Positions 28,676 to 39,537 of a stretch of DNA of 64,000 nt are shown in pieces; within the stretch, counting starts at the first letter, position 1; each line of letters starts with the position of its first letter. The stretch spans positions 6,696,001 to 6,760,000 of the forward strand of contig NC_067205.1 in assembly GCF_026262505.1 (NCBI RefSeq). The letters run 5' to 3'. The translations under genes and the position numbers were made by a program. A model generated the notes under the pieces. The model did not search any database. It worked only from the letters and a program-made list of their open reading frames with translations, and was not told the DNA's origin. Source of the DNA: Trichomonas vaginalis G3 (lineage: Eukaryota > Parabasalia > Trichomonadida > Trichomonadidae).

Positions 28676-28767
28676 TTAAAATATATATACTCACTTTTTA
28701 ATCGTCGTCCCTCCTCTCAAAAAGTGACTAATATATTTTGAAAATAAATTTAAAGTTTTATTTTATA

Positions 28768-29200
28768 TATTAAAGCCAAGAGAAGTACTTTCGGATAATG
28801 AAAATAGAGTGAAGTTTAAGAAATATCGATAGTGTTGTGGCTTGTGACATGTGATATGATTACATTCAATAATGGATGACTTAGAAAGTAATGAAATGTT
28901 GAAAAGTTCAGAAATGAATGTTTCGTTATCGTTGTCAACATTAACACCACAATTAAGTTTAATACAGTTATAAAATGCATGTGTATCAACACGTGTAACA
29001 CTGCGTGGAATGTTGATATGTGTGAGAGATGTACAGTTACAGAATGCATATCGTTCAATAACTTTAACTGATTGAGCAAAATTGTATCATTATCTGAGGC
29101 ATGCACTAGCAATGTCTCCCAGAATGAGATATTAAGACTGGCATCAATAAAGCTTTTTATATAGTTGAAACTAGATTCATTCTTCATAGCGTTCAAATTT
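28768..29200 (-). pseudogene. BspA-like LRR gene fragment
   Basis: Minus-strand translation of about 28768-29070 gives typical BspA/TpLRR repeat units (RYAFCNCTSLTHINIPRSVT and RVDTHAFYNC) and a C-terminal tail. Further upstream the frame changes and the repeat character fades, so this is a damaged 3' fragment. The open frame listed at 28816-29196 on this strand is mainly an out-of-frame reading of it. Confidence 0.6.
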
Positions 29201-31850
29201 TTATTAGAAATAATGTAGTTAATGCTAAAATTGTAGTATTTACGTAGTGATAATCATATTCATACTGTAATTCATGTGATTATAATGCAAACCCACTAAG
29301 TAATTCTTTTGCTAAATTGAAATTGAAAATTTGATTATGCCATTTTGAGCTCGATGTATTAAATGTAAAACATTTTTCATATGAGAATGCAAAATCCAAA
29401 GACTTTTCTATTTGTTAAGTTGCTTGAATCGTGAATTTGGAATTTTTATCAAAATATGGGCAAATAAGCTCGGCGTTGTCACACATTCACTCCCCCTGAA
29501 GTTGTGCTTTAATCAGAAGTCATGCTATTTTTCCAAATTTTTTCAAAATAGAGAAAATGATGAAAAATCTCTCATTTATTACATTCAAAATTTTAAATTT
29601 GAATTTTTTTTGGAAAATTTGTGATTCAATTTTCAATTTCTCCAAGTAAAACTGAAAATATTAACAGATCAAATCATAGAATTAACTTATCAAATTCTGT
29701 TGTATTCATTTCTTGCGATAATTCCGTTCAAAAGCTTTGTTTAAATCTATTTATTTTAATAATAATAAAATAGATAGATCTCCGCTATTAAAACATGATA
29801 CCATGCTGATATGAAATATGAGTTAACATATAATTAAAAAGTTTCTACAATTAATAAGAAATTTATTACTAACTCTTTATTTTAACTATATTGAAACTTT
29901 TTATATGCATTCTGGCCAGTAAAGATCCAGAGAACCACATCTGCATCAATTTATGCTGAAGATTTCTGGATTTCATTACTCTTTTGAAAGACATCCAGAT
30001 ATCTTCAGCATAAATGAATTACATACATGTTCTCTCGCTCTTTGTGAACCACCTACCACAACAAAATTACCTTAAGGCAAAGTTCGGCTGAAGTCTCCCA
30101 TATGATGAGAAAGAAACTTTAGAGCAGCTTGCCATATCCGACTAATTACACAATCCCTAGCCCTTTGGGGACTATGGAGCTGTAGTAAAAGTATTATAAG
30201 GCAAAGTCCTTCCGAGGCCTCTCATCAAATGCGAGACTTCGGAAGGACTTTGCCTCATTCGAGTAATTCTACATTCCTGGGACGTTAAGGACCAGGAAGC
30301 AGCAGTATAAAGTATGAGGGCAATGACGATATAACTAATATCTCAATAAACGCAGTATCCATGCAGCCTAGCTACTATACCATTGCAGCTAGGCTGCATA
30401 GATATTGCGCTTCTGGCTTGCAGAACTCTCATGGTAGACTAAGCGGAGATCTGATGCTGAAATCACTTGCTGATGTGGATGGAGCAGCACTATGATTGGC
30501 CAGACCAAAGGCTGCGTAGCATCTCAGCAAGTAGATTATCGGCGGTGACTCCAGCTATGTCCACCATGAGATTATGACATTTTTACGATTTGACGGGAAT
30601 GCTTTGACCTTTACGAGTAAAATCACATCCGACACCTTTGATGGGTCAAGAAGTAGTGGTATACAATAAGTGTTGGGATTGCAAAGATGAATCTGAATAG
30701 ACGCAAAAGTAAGAGAGACAGGCGTGAGATAACCGGTAAGAGTCAATGGAAAGTATCGAAGGCGTCTCTAGTTTGAAAGCACAAACAGCTGCGGGGAATT
30801 AGTGTTGGCCTTAATGCAATTGATCATCAGAAACTATTTTACTACACTTATCATCATTACATGTTGTGCGATGTAATAACTAAGAAAGAAATAGCTCAGG
30901 AGATCAATGAAATATTCTTTGGCTAGCTCTTCGAAACCAACTCTTTTCTTCATGTTTTGTCATTGCATGTTGTGCGGTGCAATAAATAATGAAGATTTAC
31001 TTGGCTGCTCGAGAGAGAAAACCAAATGAAAAATGGCACCTTTTTTGGCGCCTCTTTTTCTTTCAAATTTCCCCGCCAACCGAAATATCCATTCAAATCT
31101 TCCCGCAAATATTATTGCTTTCAATTTCTGTGACACTTAAAATTCGTCCAAAATATAATATTAAGATAGGTTATCCAATGTGATAACATAATTACTCGCT
31201 TATTTGCAATTATTCCTCAAATCAATTCTATTTTAATGCAAATCATGCGGTAAACCACTAATAAATGATAAGACATATATGCAAATACTCACTAAAATCT
31301 ATGTGTATGCTCAAAACTAGAATAATACATCAACTTAGATATTGAAGATTCAGATCAACTAATAACTTATATCATCCAAGTCTGACTCTTGCATGGCTTA
31401 AACACGGCTCGAAACGGTACGACCAGATTCAACAGTTTTCCTCAATAACAGGTTTCACCGCACAAAACTGAATTTTGGAGGGTAGCACACTAAAAAAAAT
31501 TATTCCTCAAAATAAGAAAATAAATTGAATATTTTACATGAAACGTGTCTTTTGTAAATAGTATTATATTACCTTATTGAATGTGTTTTATAAAATTTAA
31601 AAATGCGATCTTTTTCACATTGAATTGATGTAATATAAATTTTGAAAGATGTTCGTTAAAACTTCGAATTTTATTGACTAATCATATGATTTATAATTCG
31701 ATTTTAAAATTTTAGTATTAACATTCATTTTTTTTCAAACCATGATAGTTCACATAATAATGCTCTCTATTGCATTATCTATCATATTTTTAAACTTTAT
31801 ATTTTTGGTCAAAAACTTACCTATTAACCCATAATATCACAGAATTTTCA
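29201..31850. other. Non-coding region with hairpin array
   Basis: No convincing gene. The stretch 29945-30510 is a hairpin array (listed separately). 30510-31050 is richer in GC than its surroundings and contains an unassigned minus-strand frame (30555-30746) with no recognisable product. The rest is AT-rich. Confidence 0.6.
29945..30510. repeat. Hairpin array 1 (alternating long and short foldbacks)
   Basis: The clear foldbacks are 29949-30014 (ATTTATGCTGAAGAT with ATCTTCAGCATAAAT), 30074-30132 (weak), 30153-30178, 30197-30258 (AGGCAAAGTCCTTCCGA with TCGGAAGGACTTTGCCT), 30272-30298 (TTCCTGG with CCAGGAA) and 30356-30402 (ATGCAGCCTAGCT with AGCTAGGCTGCAT). Long ones start roughly every 125-160 bp, with short ones between. 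Stem sequences differ, so this is conserved architecture rather than a sequence repeat. Confidence 0.8.
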
Positions 31851-32357
31851 ATGCCTACCCTGTTTTTGTGCTTAGATGGGTTTACCTTTTACGATAAAGA
31901 CCATAAACCTGATGAGAAGTTTGCTTATAAGATCATTAACACACAAACAGGTAAATCATCTGCGAAAAAAACTTTTTCATATGGTGAAACACATGATTTG
32001 AGAGATCCGTTTCATATTAGAGTTAATTCCATTAATAATCAAAGTTTTCGTATTATTCTCTATAAGAAAGGCCTCCTTAAGGATCATTTGCTTGCAAAAG
32101 TTAAAATTCACCTTAGCGATCTTGAAATCAATCGTGTTTCAATAGACACAGTTCCCATGAATACAGAAAAAGTTCAAAGCCTTCAATATGCTGCAAATCT
32201 AATTTTACATTTGTCAGATGACGATTGTCGTCCCTATAGTGCTCCTATTGGTCATTCGAACTTAAGACAAGTTAGTGTTAAGTCATCTCAAATTAGTAGT
32301 AACGTCAATAATCAATCAGATGCTGTTAATCATAATTTATTATCGATCGGATTTTAA
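31851..32357 (+). CDS. 168-aa protein, possible C2-like domain
   Basis: Begins MPTLFLCLDGFTFYDKDHKPDEKFAYKIIN, directly after a TTTTCA leader ending in the ATG. A beta-sandwich-like pattern (FHIRVNSINNQSFRIILYKKGLLKDHLLAKVKIHLSDL) covers residues 30-130, similar to C2 domains, but the Ca2+-binding aspartates are not evident. The C-terminal 40 residues are Ser/Asn-rich and probably disordered. Possible membrane- or protein-binding adaptor. Function uncertain. Confidence 0.65.
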   Translation: MPTLFLCLDGFTFYDKDHKPDEKFAYKIINTQTGKSSAKKTFSYGETHDLRDPFHIRVNSINNQSFRIILYKKGLLKDHLLAKVKIHLSDLEINRVSIDTVPMNTEKVQSLQYAANLILHLSDDDCRPYSAPIGHSNLRQVSVKSSQISSNVNNQSDAVNHNLLSIGF

Positions 32358-32619
32358 TCGATTGTATAATACATATATTGTTGTTTGAATAAATATACTA
32401 TGTATGAATTTAAATATTTTTACCAAATTTGGATCTCTGTTAGAGAGATTTCGAAAGACAGACGATTCTGATTTAGAAAAAATTAAAATGTTGAAAGTAA
32501 AAATAGTTTAAATAAATTACCATCGGCCGAGCTATTTAATTCTGTATTGTTTTCGGAATACTGCAATCTCACCTTATTCATATTAATTATTAATAAAATT
32601 ATTTCTTAATTTTCGTAAA

Positions 32620-32691
32620 GTCCCAGTAGTATATTGGTTAGAATAGATCCTTGACACGGATCAGAGGCCAGTTCGATTCTGGCCTGGGACA
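32620..32691 (+). tRNA. tRNA-Val (GAC)
   Basis: A complete cloverleaf. Acceptor GTCCCAG pairs with CTGGGAC (7 bp perfect). The D-loop has ATTGGTTA. The anticodon stem is GATCC with GGATC around the loop TTGACAC (anticodon GAC). The T-arm is GCCAG-TTCGATT-CTGGC, and the discriminator is A. A T-run follows immediately as Pol III terminator. The loop resembles the usual eukaryotic valine TTAACAC with A34 replaced by G34. The D-stem contains one A-A mismatch. Confidence 0.92.
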
Positions 32692-32697
32692 TTTTTT
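32692..32697 (+). terminator. Pol III T-run terminator of tRNA
   Basis: A run of six T's lies directly behind the tRNA discriminator base. Confidence 0.75.
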
Positions 32698-32747
32698 ATC
32701 TTTTTGATTTTGAATTGTAAGTTAAGTATCGATAAGATTTTTCTTTG

Positions 32748-33611
32748 ATGCGTACTTCAATCAGCAATCTAAAAAGGAAACCAATGAAAGCAACAAAGAA
32801 AATATTTTGGGATGAACGTGGTGATTTAATACCGGAAGATCCTCCTTCTCCACCTCCTAAAGAAATACCACAAATCGTTATTAAAAAAGAATCGCCAAAA
32901 CCTAAAAAACGAACAAAAACTGATGAAATAGAATATATTGAATTGCAATCAAAAGTTAAAGAAGCTAAGGAGCAAAGACAAAAGAAGAATACGATCAAGC
33001 CCGTAAAACGAAGTAGTTCAGTTAGTGATTTTTCCAAATTCATACAAAGACAAAATGATTCAGCAAAACGACATGTTGAGCAGCCTAAAAAGCAAGAGCA
33101 TAAAATTACATATCAAAATAAACGTTCTCAATCATTAACAAGACACATTCCTTTTACTGTTTCATCAGCTAGAACATACCGAGCTCCTTCAAGAATAAGT
33201 GATTTTTCGTATTTTGACGATTTAAATACAAGTGAGAATTACACTGCACGATATAGCCCATCTAAAACAATAACAAAGGATATAACAAGTACAAGCACCT
33301 CATCTAAATTATCAACTTCAAAATTTAATTACAAACATTTCGAGCAAGAGGAATTAGATAGAACAAAACGACTACAGACAAAAAAGGAAGCAATATTGAA
33401 AGAAAACACCATCAAACCTAAAATTATTCGACGAAAACCAGATATGGAAAAAATAGAAAAATTAGCACAACCTAAGGCACGAACAACAGAAAAGATTATT
33501 CAACCAGATGATATATTTGATATGATACCGCCTCAACCAGCTAAAAAGAAACGAGGAGTTCCAAAATATATCACACAAGTGAATCAGTTTACGAGATCAC
33601 TCAAACAGTAG
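32748..33611 (+). CDS. Basic, low-complexity 287-aa protein, unknown
   Basis: The ATG at 32748 is chosen over a non-ATG codon three bases upstream. The protein is Lys/Arg/Ser-rich and mostly disordered. It has a Pro patch (EDPPSPPPKEIP), repeated RK/KK-containing motifs (IKPVKRSSSVSDFSKFI, NTIKPKIIRRKPDMEKIEKL) and a C-terminal basic tail (PAKKKRGVPKYITQ). It could be a nuclear or cytoskeletal scaffold protein. It begins 57 bases after the tRNA. No family recognised. Confidence 0.7.
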   Translation: MRTSISNLKRKPMKATKKIFWDERGDLIPEDPPSPPPKEIPQIVIKKESPKPKKRTKTDEIEYIELQSKVKEAKEQRQKKNTIKPVKRSSSVSDFSKFIQRQNDSAKRHVEQPKKQEHKITYQNKRSQSLTRHIPFTVSSARTYRAPSRISDFSYFDDLNTSENYTARYSPSKTITKDITSTSTSSKLSTSKFNYKHFEQEELDRTKRLQTKKEAILKENTIKPKIIRRKPDMEKIEKLAQPKARTTEKIIQPDDIFDMIPPQPAKKKRGVPKYITQVNQFTRSLKQ

Positions 33612-33984
33612 TGTATTTTCATGTAATAAAATATTGTTTTAATTTGTTTTTTATCAGAATTCATCATGATTTTTTTTTATTCTTCAGCATAATTTATGCA
33701 TTTCCATAGTGAATCAATTTGGGGATGCTTTTTTGTCTTCTTATTGAGTTTAATTTTAAGTGATAAAGTATTCATCCATGAAAACATGAAAATATGATTG
33801 ATATTGTAACCAAAACACGTCAATTGCATAATAGCTTTAATAGGTATAAATAGAGCAAGAATTTACATATATAAAATGGTCGCTTAAATCTAAAGGATAA
33901 GAAGAAAAACATCAAAATCTAGAAAATGTAAACTTCAGAATAAATCCAAGATTTGTCACTTTTCTTGAATATGAATGAGTTTTG
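33612..33984. other. Intergenic, AT-rich
   Basis: No supported feature. Confidence 0.6.
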
Positions 33985-34614
33985 ATGACCAATTCAGATG
34001 AAAATTTTTATTACTCAACTAATAATGATGGATACCTTATTGGGAACCAGACAGATATTCCAACAAATGGTCTGAAAAAGCTTGATTTAGTTGATTGTGT
34101 TATTCCTTCTTTCTTTAAGGGGAAAAATGTCTACGGGTTTGGATATCGATGCTTTTATGGTGCACAAAATATAACTAGAGTATATATACCTAAAACTGTT
34201 ACTGTTTTTCAGGGAGATACATTTGTTTTTTGCAAAAAATTAGAAGAAATTCATTTTGAAGAAGGATTTAAGAATGCCAATTTGAGTTATTATACATTTT
34301 ATGGATCAGGTATAAAATCTTTTCGGTTTCCAATTGGATCAACACTTTGGTATGATTTCTTTTCATATTCAGAGATACGAAACGTTTACATATATGATAT
34401 GACATCATATCAAAAGGATGACATGTTTCGATTCTGTTATAAAGATTTGAATATTTTGGTTCCAATAAATTATCCTTATAGTTCGTTTGGAAACCGGCCT
34501 GTTCAGAAGGTTTTACCTTACTATGCAGTTGCAAGGCATTCTTGCCTTATTCATGAAGATTTTTTGAAATTTACAAACCTAATTCCATTAATTATGTTAA
34601 TTTTGTTATATTAA
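33985..34614 (+). CDS. Short BspA-like LRR protein, 209 aa, copy 1
   Basis: Starts at the ATG at 33985. The protein is made of BspA/TpLRR units (YRCFYGAQNITRVYIPKTVT, FVFCKKLEEIHFEEGF, YDFFSYSEIRNVYIYDMTSY). It lacks a signal peptide and ends in a hydrophobic stretch (LIPLIMLILLY) that could anchor it in a membrane. Trichomonad BspA-like proteins are surface proteins linked to adhesion. Next to it lies a tandem relative at 34703-35332 with about two-thirds of residues identical. Such short versions may be decay products or small surface proteins. Confidence 0.8.
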   Translation: MTNSDENFYYSTNNDGYLIGNQTDIPTNGLKKLDLVDCVIPSFFKGKNVYGFGYRCFYGAQNITRVYIPKTVTVFQGDTFVFCKKLEEIHFEEGFKNANLSYYTFYGSGIKSFRFPIGSTLWYDFFSYSEIRNVYIYDMTSYQKDDMFRFCYKDLNILVPINYPYSSFGNRPVQKVLPYYAVARHSCLIHEDFLKFTNLIPLIMLILLY

Positions 34615-34702
34615 ACGAAATTTTTATATTTACCGAGGTCAATCCCTCATTTTAATTTTTAAGGGCCAGTTTGTCACTTTTGTTGTAAATAAATCAACTT
34701 TA

Positions 34703-35332
34703 GTGGTAATTTCAGACGATAACTTTTATTACTCTGCATATAGTGATGGATATCTTATTGGAAACCAAACGAGTATTCCAACGAATGGTCTGAAAAACCT
34801 TAATCTCGTTGATTGTATAATTCCATCTCAATTTCAAGGGAAAACTGTACACGGATTTGGATATCGATGCTTTTATGCAGCTCCAAATATAACTAGAGTA
34901 TACATCCCTAAAACAGTTACAATTTTTAAAGGAGATACATTTGTTTATTGTAAAAAATTAGAAGAGATTCATTTTGAAGATGGCTTTAAGGATGTTTACT
35001 TGGCACATTATACATTTCATGGTTCTGGTATAAAATCTTTTCGATTTCCACTTGGATCTACACTTAGCTATAGCTTTTTCTCGTATTCACCAATTAAGAA
35101 CATTTACATATATGATATGACAACATATCAAGTTGATAACATATTTGAAGGCTGTTTCCAAGAGTTAAATATTTTAGTTCCTATAAACTATCCTTTTGAT
35201 TCATTTGGAAACCGCACAGTTAAAAAGGTTTTACCTTTCTATGTATATACAAAGAGTTCCTGTATTATTCGAGCGAATTTTTTGAAATTGAATTTTGTAG
35301 AAGTGATGCCATTTATTGTAATGATTTTGTAA
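34703..35332 (+). CDS. Short BspA-like LRR protein, copy 2 (no ATG)
   Basis: Tandem relative of copy 1 with the same LRR units (YRCFYAAPNITRVYIPKTVT) and a hydrophobic C-terminus (FIVMIL). The first codon is not ATG (GTG at 34703) and no in-frame ATG lies close upstream, so translation start is doubtful and the copy may be a pseudogene. The 88-bp gap to copy 1 is AT-rich. Confidence 0.6.
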   Translation: MVISDDNFYYSAYSDGYLIGNQTSIPTNGLKNLNLVDCIIPSQFQGKTVHGFGYRCFYAAPNITRVYIPKTVTIFKGDTFVYCKKLEEIHFEDGFKDVYLAHYTFHGSGIKSFRFPLGSTLSYSFFSYSPIKNIYIYDMTTYQVDNIFEGCFQELNILVPINYPFDSFGNRTVKKVLPFYVYTKSSCIIRANFLKLNFVEVMPFIVMIL

Positions 35333-35439
35333 CTAGTTTAAAAGTTTTTATACTTATAAATTCCTATTATTTCTGTTTTATTTGTTCTCATTAGTAATTA
35401 TTAAATTAAAAATTTAGAGTTTTCTACAAAATTAGATAC

Positions 35440-36858
35440 CACTCATATTTCCGAGCTACATAAATGCCAGATTCCTTATATCTCAGTCAAACACTGTAAT
35501 AATAAAGTATTAATATTAAAATAGCGCACAATAGCAATATAAACAGCGCTATTGAAGTGGCACTATATGCAAAACTATGTCCTTACTTCTCAAGTAAAAA
35601 TAACTTAAGTTTTTCTTGATTTCGAAAAAATTAAAAGAGAATGTTTTTATTCATCACTAACTGTTAAAATATAATGAAGAGTAGGACGAATACCGCATTT
35701 AAATTCAAGTGCATGTTTATCTGCAAGACACTTCTCATATCGAACTTCTAAATCATCATTCATTGTAATGTTTTCTTTTTGGCATTCTTCAGTAGAATAA
35801 AGATTTAATTCAATAACAAGATTATTTGTTGTTTCTATTTGTTGTAAATTTCCAAGTCCCATAAAAGTCTGTGAATAAGTGTTTCCTTCAATAAAACACT
35901 TAATAACTGAAATAGAAATACTAAAACCACATGAATAAATCAAATATTTATGTTCATTGTACTTAATTATGCATTCTCTCAATATATCAGTACCCGACCA
36001 AGAAAATCCAAATATTCCACTTCCTGAATCAACAACAGAATTATTCAAAAATACACATGAATAAGTTTCTGATGAAGGAATAGAATTATAACAAAATATT
36101 CCATTTCTTGATGATGTTGCTTTATTTCCTTTGAAATAACTGTAATTAATGTAATTGTTTTGACTTTGATAAACATAAAATGCAGTATTTCCTTCTGCAG
36201 TGTTGTCAGTATCATTTACATTTGAGACTGAGACATCTCCTTCAATTAAACAAAAAGAGTTAAATTGTGAACTTCCTGAGTGAATTGATGAAAGAAAAAG
36301 ATAGTTTTTCGATGAAGAATCTGAAACAGTTGAAGAACAATATGATCCTGTATATTTTGTAATGGATTTCGTACTACAAACTCGATAACTAATGCATTGG
36401 CCTTGCTTTAAATAAGTACAGCCACCATCTCCGTTTGAACTTGTACAATTTAAGAAGGTAGAAGTGCAAACAAGAAGTTTGGTGTTTGAATTTCCTTCAA
36501 TTCGAATAACGCCGTTTGGGCTGATCCCAAACTCGATTTTAATAATTGTTTTAATAATTTGAAGAAACAGTTTCCAGGATCATTAATTGTTTCGTTCTTG
36601 TTATATTTAGTAGGATTTGTATCACTACCATAATATGTATTCCATAGCGAGAGATCAAAGTGTAAAAATCTAATAATTCTTTGATTAACTATGGAAAACT
36701 TCATGGAAAGGCACTTTACATCTCAAAATTTACACATGTAAAGTGGCATATTTTCCACTTTTTGCCACCAAAAAAGATCAATTGCTTCATAATCGCCATA
36801 GAATAGTTTAAGACAAAACACTTCCATATCTTTACTTGATCTTGCATGAGAGTTCTTA
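35440..36858 (-). repeat. Duplicated block shared with 27166-28573
   Basis: The sequence before, through and beyond the family reading frame matches the block at copy A on both sides. This includes an AT-rich 200-bp downstream flank and about 150 bp upstream of the ATG. Confidence 0.85.
35647..36704 (-). pseudogene. Copy B of the repetitive secreted-type family
   Basis: Begins with ATG MKFSIVNQRIIRFLHFDLS. After GNC (near 36555) the frame changes where a short unrelated stretch replaces the expected sequence. This stretch shares about 28 bp with 44777-44804 (CCCAAACTCGATTTTAAT core). From about 36520 the family frame resumes and runs on to the stop at 35647. It is almost identical to copy C over the downstream part and more distant from copy A. 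Confidence 0.65.
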
Positions 36859-37083
36859 ATATCAGATGCTTTATATCTATAATTACCATCATGTCACTTT
36901 TTTGAATTCAATTTTGAATAGTAGTTCAAATGTTGTGCAAGAAAACTGTCATTCTATTGCCTTCTAAAATCCATTTTTCAATTAAAATTGCAATAAAATT
37001 TCTATCATTGTATCAAATAAATTAAATGCAATTTTTTTTCTGAAATTCGATTGTCAAATTAATAAAACAAACACAAATAAAAT

Positions 37084-39537
37084 TTATTCAGAATGATTGT
37101 GTACATCAATAACAATCACAGAAATATTATCTTGAGACATTCTAGTAAATGCCAAGTTCCGAAGTGTTGCAGAACATCTATGAACATTTTCTTCACTTGC
37201 AACAACCAATCCGATCTCTTCGTTAGTCATGACATCGTATAATCCATCACATGCGATAACAATCCTGAAATCATTTGGTTGAGCTTTGTATTCGATTACA
37301 CTTGGCGTAGAAATTATTCCTCTAACAGAGAAATCTCCCAAACTTCTAGACATAGACAAAATTCCTGATGTCCGCTTATCAATAACGAATCCACCCTTTT
37401 CCCTGATCCTGTCGAACTCTTCTATGCCATCTGGTTTATGATCATATGTCAAAGGAAAGATACTTCCATCCATTTTTACTATTATTGCTCTAGAATCTCC
37501 CAAATTGAAGCAAAGAATTTGATCTTCTTTCTTTAATATTGCGACAAGTGTTGTTCCATCCTTAAAATTCTGTTTTCGGATTTCTTCATTTAGATCTTTA
37601 ATTCTTTGTGCAACTTTCTCAATTGTGATTTCATCCAGAGAAGATATCATTGCTGGAAATGTCCGACTAACAAAAGAAGAAGTAAAATTACCTGCATGGC
37701 CATCCATAACTGCAAATAAATCATATCCATTACAAATGTTTGTTCGAATAATTAATGAGTCTTCCATAGTTTCTCGCATGCCTTTCATCTCACAATATCC
37801 AAAACATTTACTTGAATCAATTTGTAAATGTTGTTTAATCGGAAAATCAAATGTTTGTGAACAAAAAAGATCTCGTAATGGAGAATCATCAATGTCATCA
37901 AATTCAATTTCAAGATTTGTATTTACAATGTCAAGAGTAGACAATGATGGGAATTTTGATAAATCTAATTTACCTGAAAGTTCTGGATTATCTGAGAGAT
38001 TAAAGATATGCAAGTTCTTAAGTGAATGAATATCAATTGAATGAAGAAAATTATGTGAAACATCTAATTCTTGTAAACTGCTGAATTCCGATGAAATATG
38101 AAATTCGTCAATATTGTTATGTGAGAAATATGCAATTTTAACACTGTCGGAAAGTGTAGGAAATACTGAAATATTGTTACATGATGCATTGATAAAAACA
38201 TAATTAATATTGCTTGGAAAATCATTCAGAAAATTGCTTGAAATATCTAAGTACTGCAATTTACGTAATTCTTGAATGCATGAGGGGAATGTTTTCAATG
38301 AACATTGGCAAAGATACAATCGTTGCAATGTCAATGGAAGACTTATGATGTATTCAATAGGATTCTGACTCAAAATAAGGACTGAAAGACTGCTGTTACA
38401 AATTTCTCTTGGAATAACTTTGATTTTGTTGTTTGTCAGGATTAAATGTTTTAATTGTGGTAATCGGAAAAGAGAAGGATGAATCTCTGTGATGTTGCAT
38501 GATGTGAAATCAAGACGTTGAACACTAAGAAAGATGAAACTTGTTTTGATAGATGAAATAGGATTATAACTACAACAAAACATGAAAATAGATGAATTAG
38601 AGAAATCTGGAATACAACTGAATGAGTTATGGCTGATTTGAAGTTGTTTGATTGTACCACAAATAGATTGACTGTCTTGAAGACGATTGTTGTCAATAAC
38701 AAGTTTCTCAATCGTAGATGGTAATGAAGGTAATCGTTCTAAGTAGTTGTGATCAACAATAAGAGAAATAAGTTTTCCAAGTGATGAAATGGATTCTGGG
38801 AGACTTGTGATGTAGTTGTCGGATGCAATGATAGTAATAGTGCCAATAGGAAGTGGATGTGGTAATTCGGTCATGAAATTATATGAAACTGAGAACTGTG
38901 AACAGTTTGGAAACTTTTCGTTGAAACGTTTGATTTCGTGAAGATTGTTATGTGAAAGATTAAGAAGAACGAGTGATGGGAAGTAACATGAATCGCTGAT
39001 TTTGTTGATTGAATTACCACAACAAAGTAATTGAATTAACGTAGGACAACTGAATTCAATTTCGCGAAGAAAGTTGAAATTAAGGTTAACGTGTGTAAGT
39101 GTATTAGAATTTGTACTGAATTTAGTAAGTTTGTTGCACATCAAGTCAAGTTTTGCTAACTTTGGAAGAAAAAGGTTGAATTCTTTGATTTTATTATGAT
39201 GTAATGTAAGGGTGTGAACGTTTTTAAGGGAGTTTAAGGATGATGGAAGTTCGCGAAGTTTGTTAAATGACAAGTTAAGTTCACATAACATTGGGTATGA
39301 ACTTAATGAAATCAAAATGGGTTTTGTCCACACTTTGAAGTAGTTCTGGCTGAAATTCAAGTTCTTTAATGATTCTAAGCCAAATGGTAAACGACAAAGA
39401 CGATTGTTTTGTAAGTCAAGTGTTTCAACAGGGTGTTTTGGTGGAATATAGTATGGTAATCGTTCAAGAAGATGATCACGCTCAGAAACAACTAGATGTG
39501 TAATGTCAAGTTCTGGCAATGATTCTTCATTTCCCAT
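37084..39537 (-). CDS. LRR-PP2C protein phosphatase, about 817 aa
   Basis: The ATG at 39537 is preferred over the one nine codons upstream because it creates MGNEESLPEL, a likely N-myristoylation signal. Residues 40-560 are 20-odd leucine-rich repeats (LDLQNNRLCRLPFGLESLKNL type). The C-terminus is a complete PP2C (PPM) phosphatase with EDSLI, VMDGHAG, DGTTLVAIL, LGDSRAI, DHKPDG, SRSLGDF, ACDGLYDV and DNISVIV, including the metal-binding aspartates. The layout matches PHLPP-type phosphatases and fungal adenylate-cyclase-like LRR/PP2C proteins; no cyclase domain is present. Likely a membrane-attached Ser/Thr phosphatase in signalling. The frame is whole. Confidence 0.92.
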   Translation of the reverse strand: MGNEESLPELDITHLVVSERDHLLERLPYYIPPKHPVETLDLQNNRLCRLPFGLESLKNLNFSQNYFKVWTKPILISLSSYPMLCELNLSFNKLRELPSSLNSLKNVHTLTLHHNKIKEFNLFLPKLAKLDLMCNKLTKFSTNSNTLTHVNLNFNFLREIEFSCPTLIQLLCCGNSINKISDSCYFPSLVLLNLSHNNLHEIKRFNEKFPNCSQFSVSYNFMTELPHPLPIGTITIIASDNYITSLPESISSLGKLISLIVDHNYLERLPSLPSTIEKLVIDNNRLQDSQSICGTIKQLQISHNSFSCIPDFSNSSIFMFCCSYNPISSIKTSFIFLSVQRLDFTSCNITEIHPSLFRLPQLKHLILTNNKIKVIPREICNSSLSVLILSQNPIEYIISLPLTLQRLYLCQCSLKTFPSCIQELRKLQYLDISSNFLNDFPSNINYVFINASCNNISVFPTLSDSVKIAYFSHNNIDEFHISSEFSSLQELDVSHNFLHSIDIHSLKNLHIFNLSDNPELSGKLDLSKFPSLSTLDIVNTNLEIEFDDIDDSPLRDLFCSQTFDFPIKQHLQIDSSKCFGYCEMKGMRETMEDSLIIRTNICNGYDLFAVMDGHAGNFTSSFVSRTFPAMISSLDEITIEKVAQRIKDLNEEIRKQNFKDGTTLVAILKKEDQILCFNLGDSRAIIVKMDGSIFPLTYDHKPDGIEEFDRIREKGGFVIDKRTSGILSMSRSLGDFSVRGIISTPSVIEYKAQPNDFRIVIACDGLYDVMTNEEIGLVVASEENVHRCSATLRNLAFTRMSQDNISVIVIDVHNHSE

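Noticed and set aside
30555-30746. 63-aa minus-strand frame as a gene
   Set aside because: No recognisable family, no leader and no continuation; it may be a transposon remnant, but this cannot be supported.
32620-32691. tRNA-Asp
   Set aside because: The D-arm looks similar, but the anticodon loop is TTGACAC (GAC, valine) and the discriminator is A, which fits valine.
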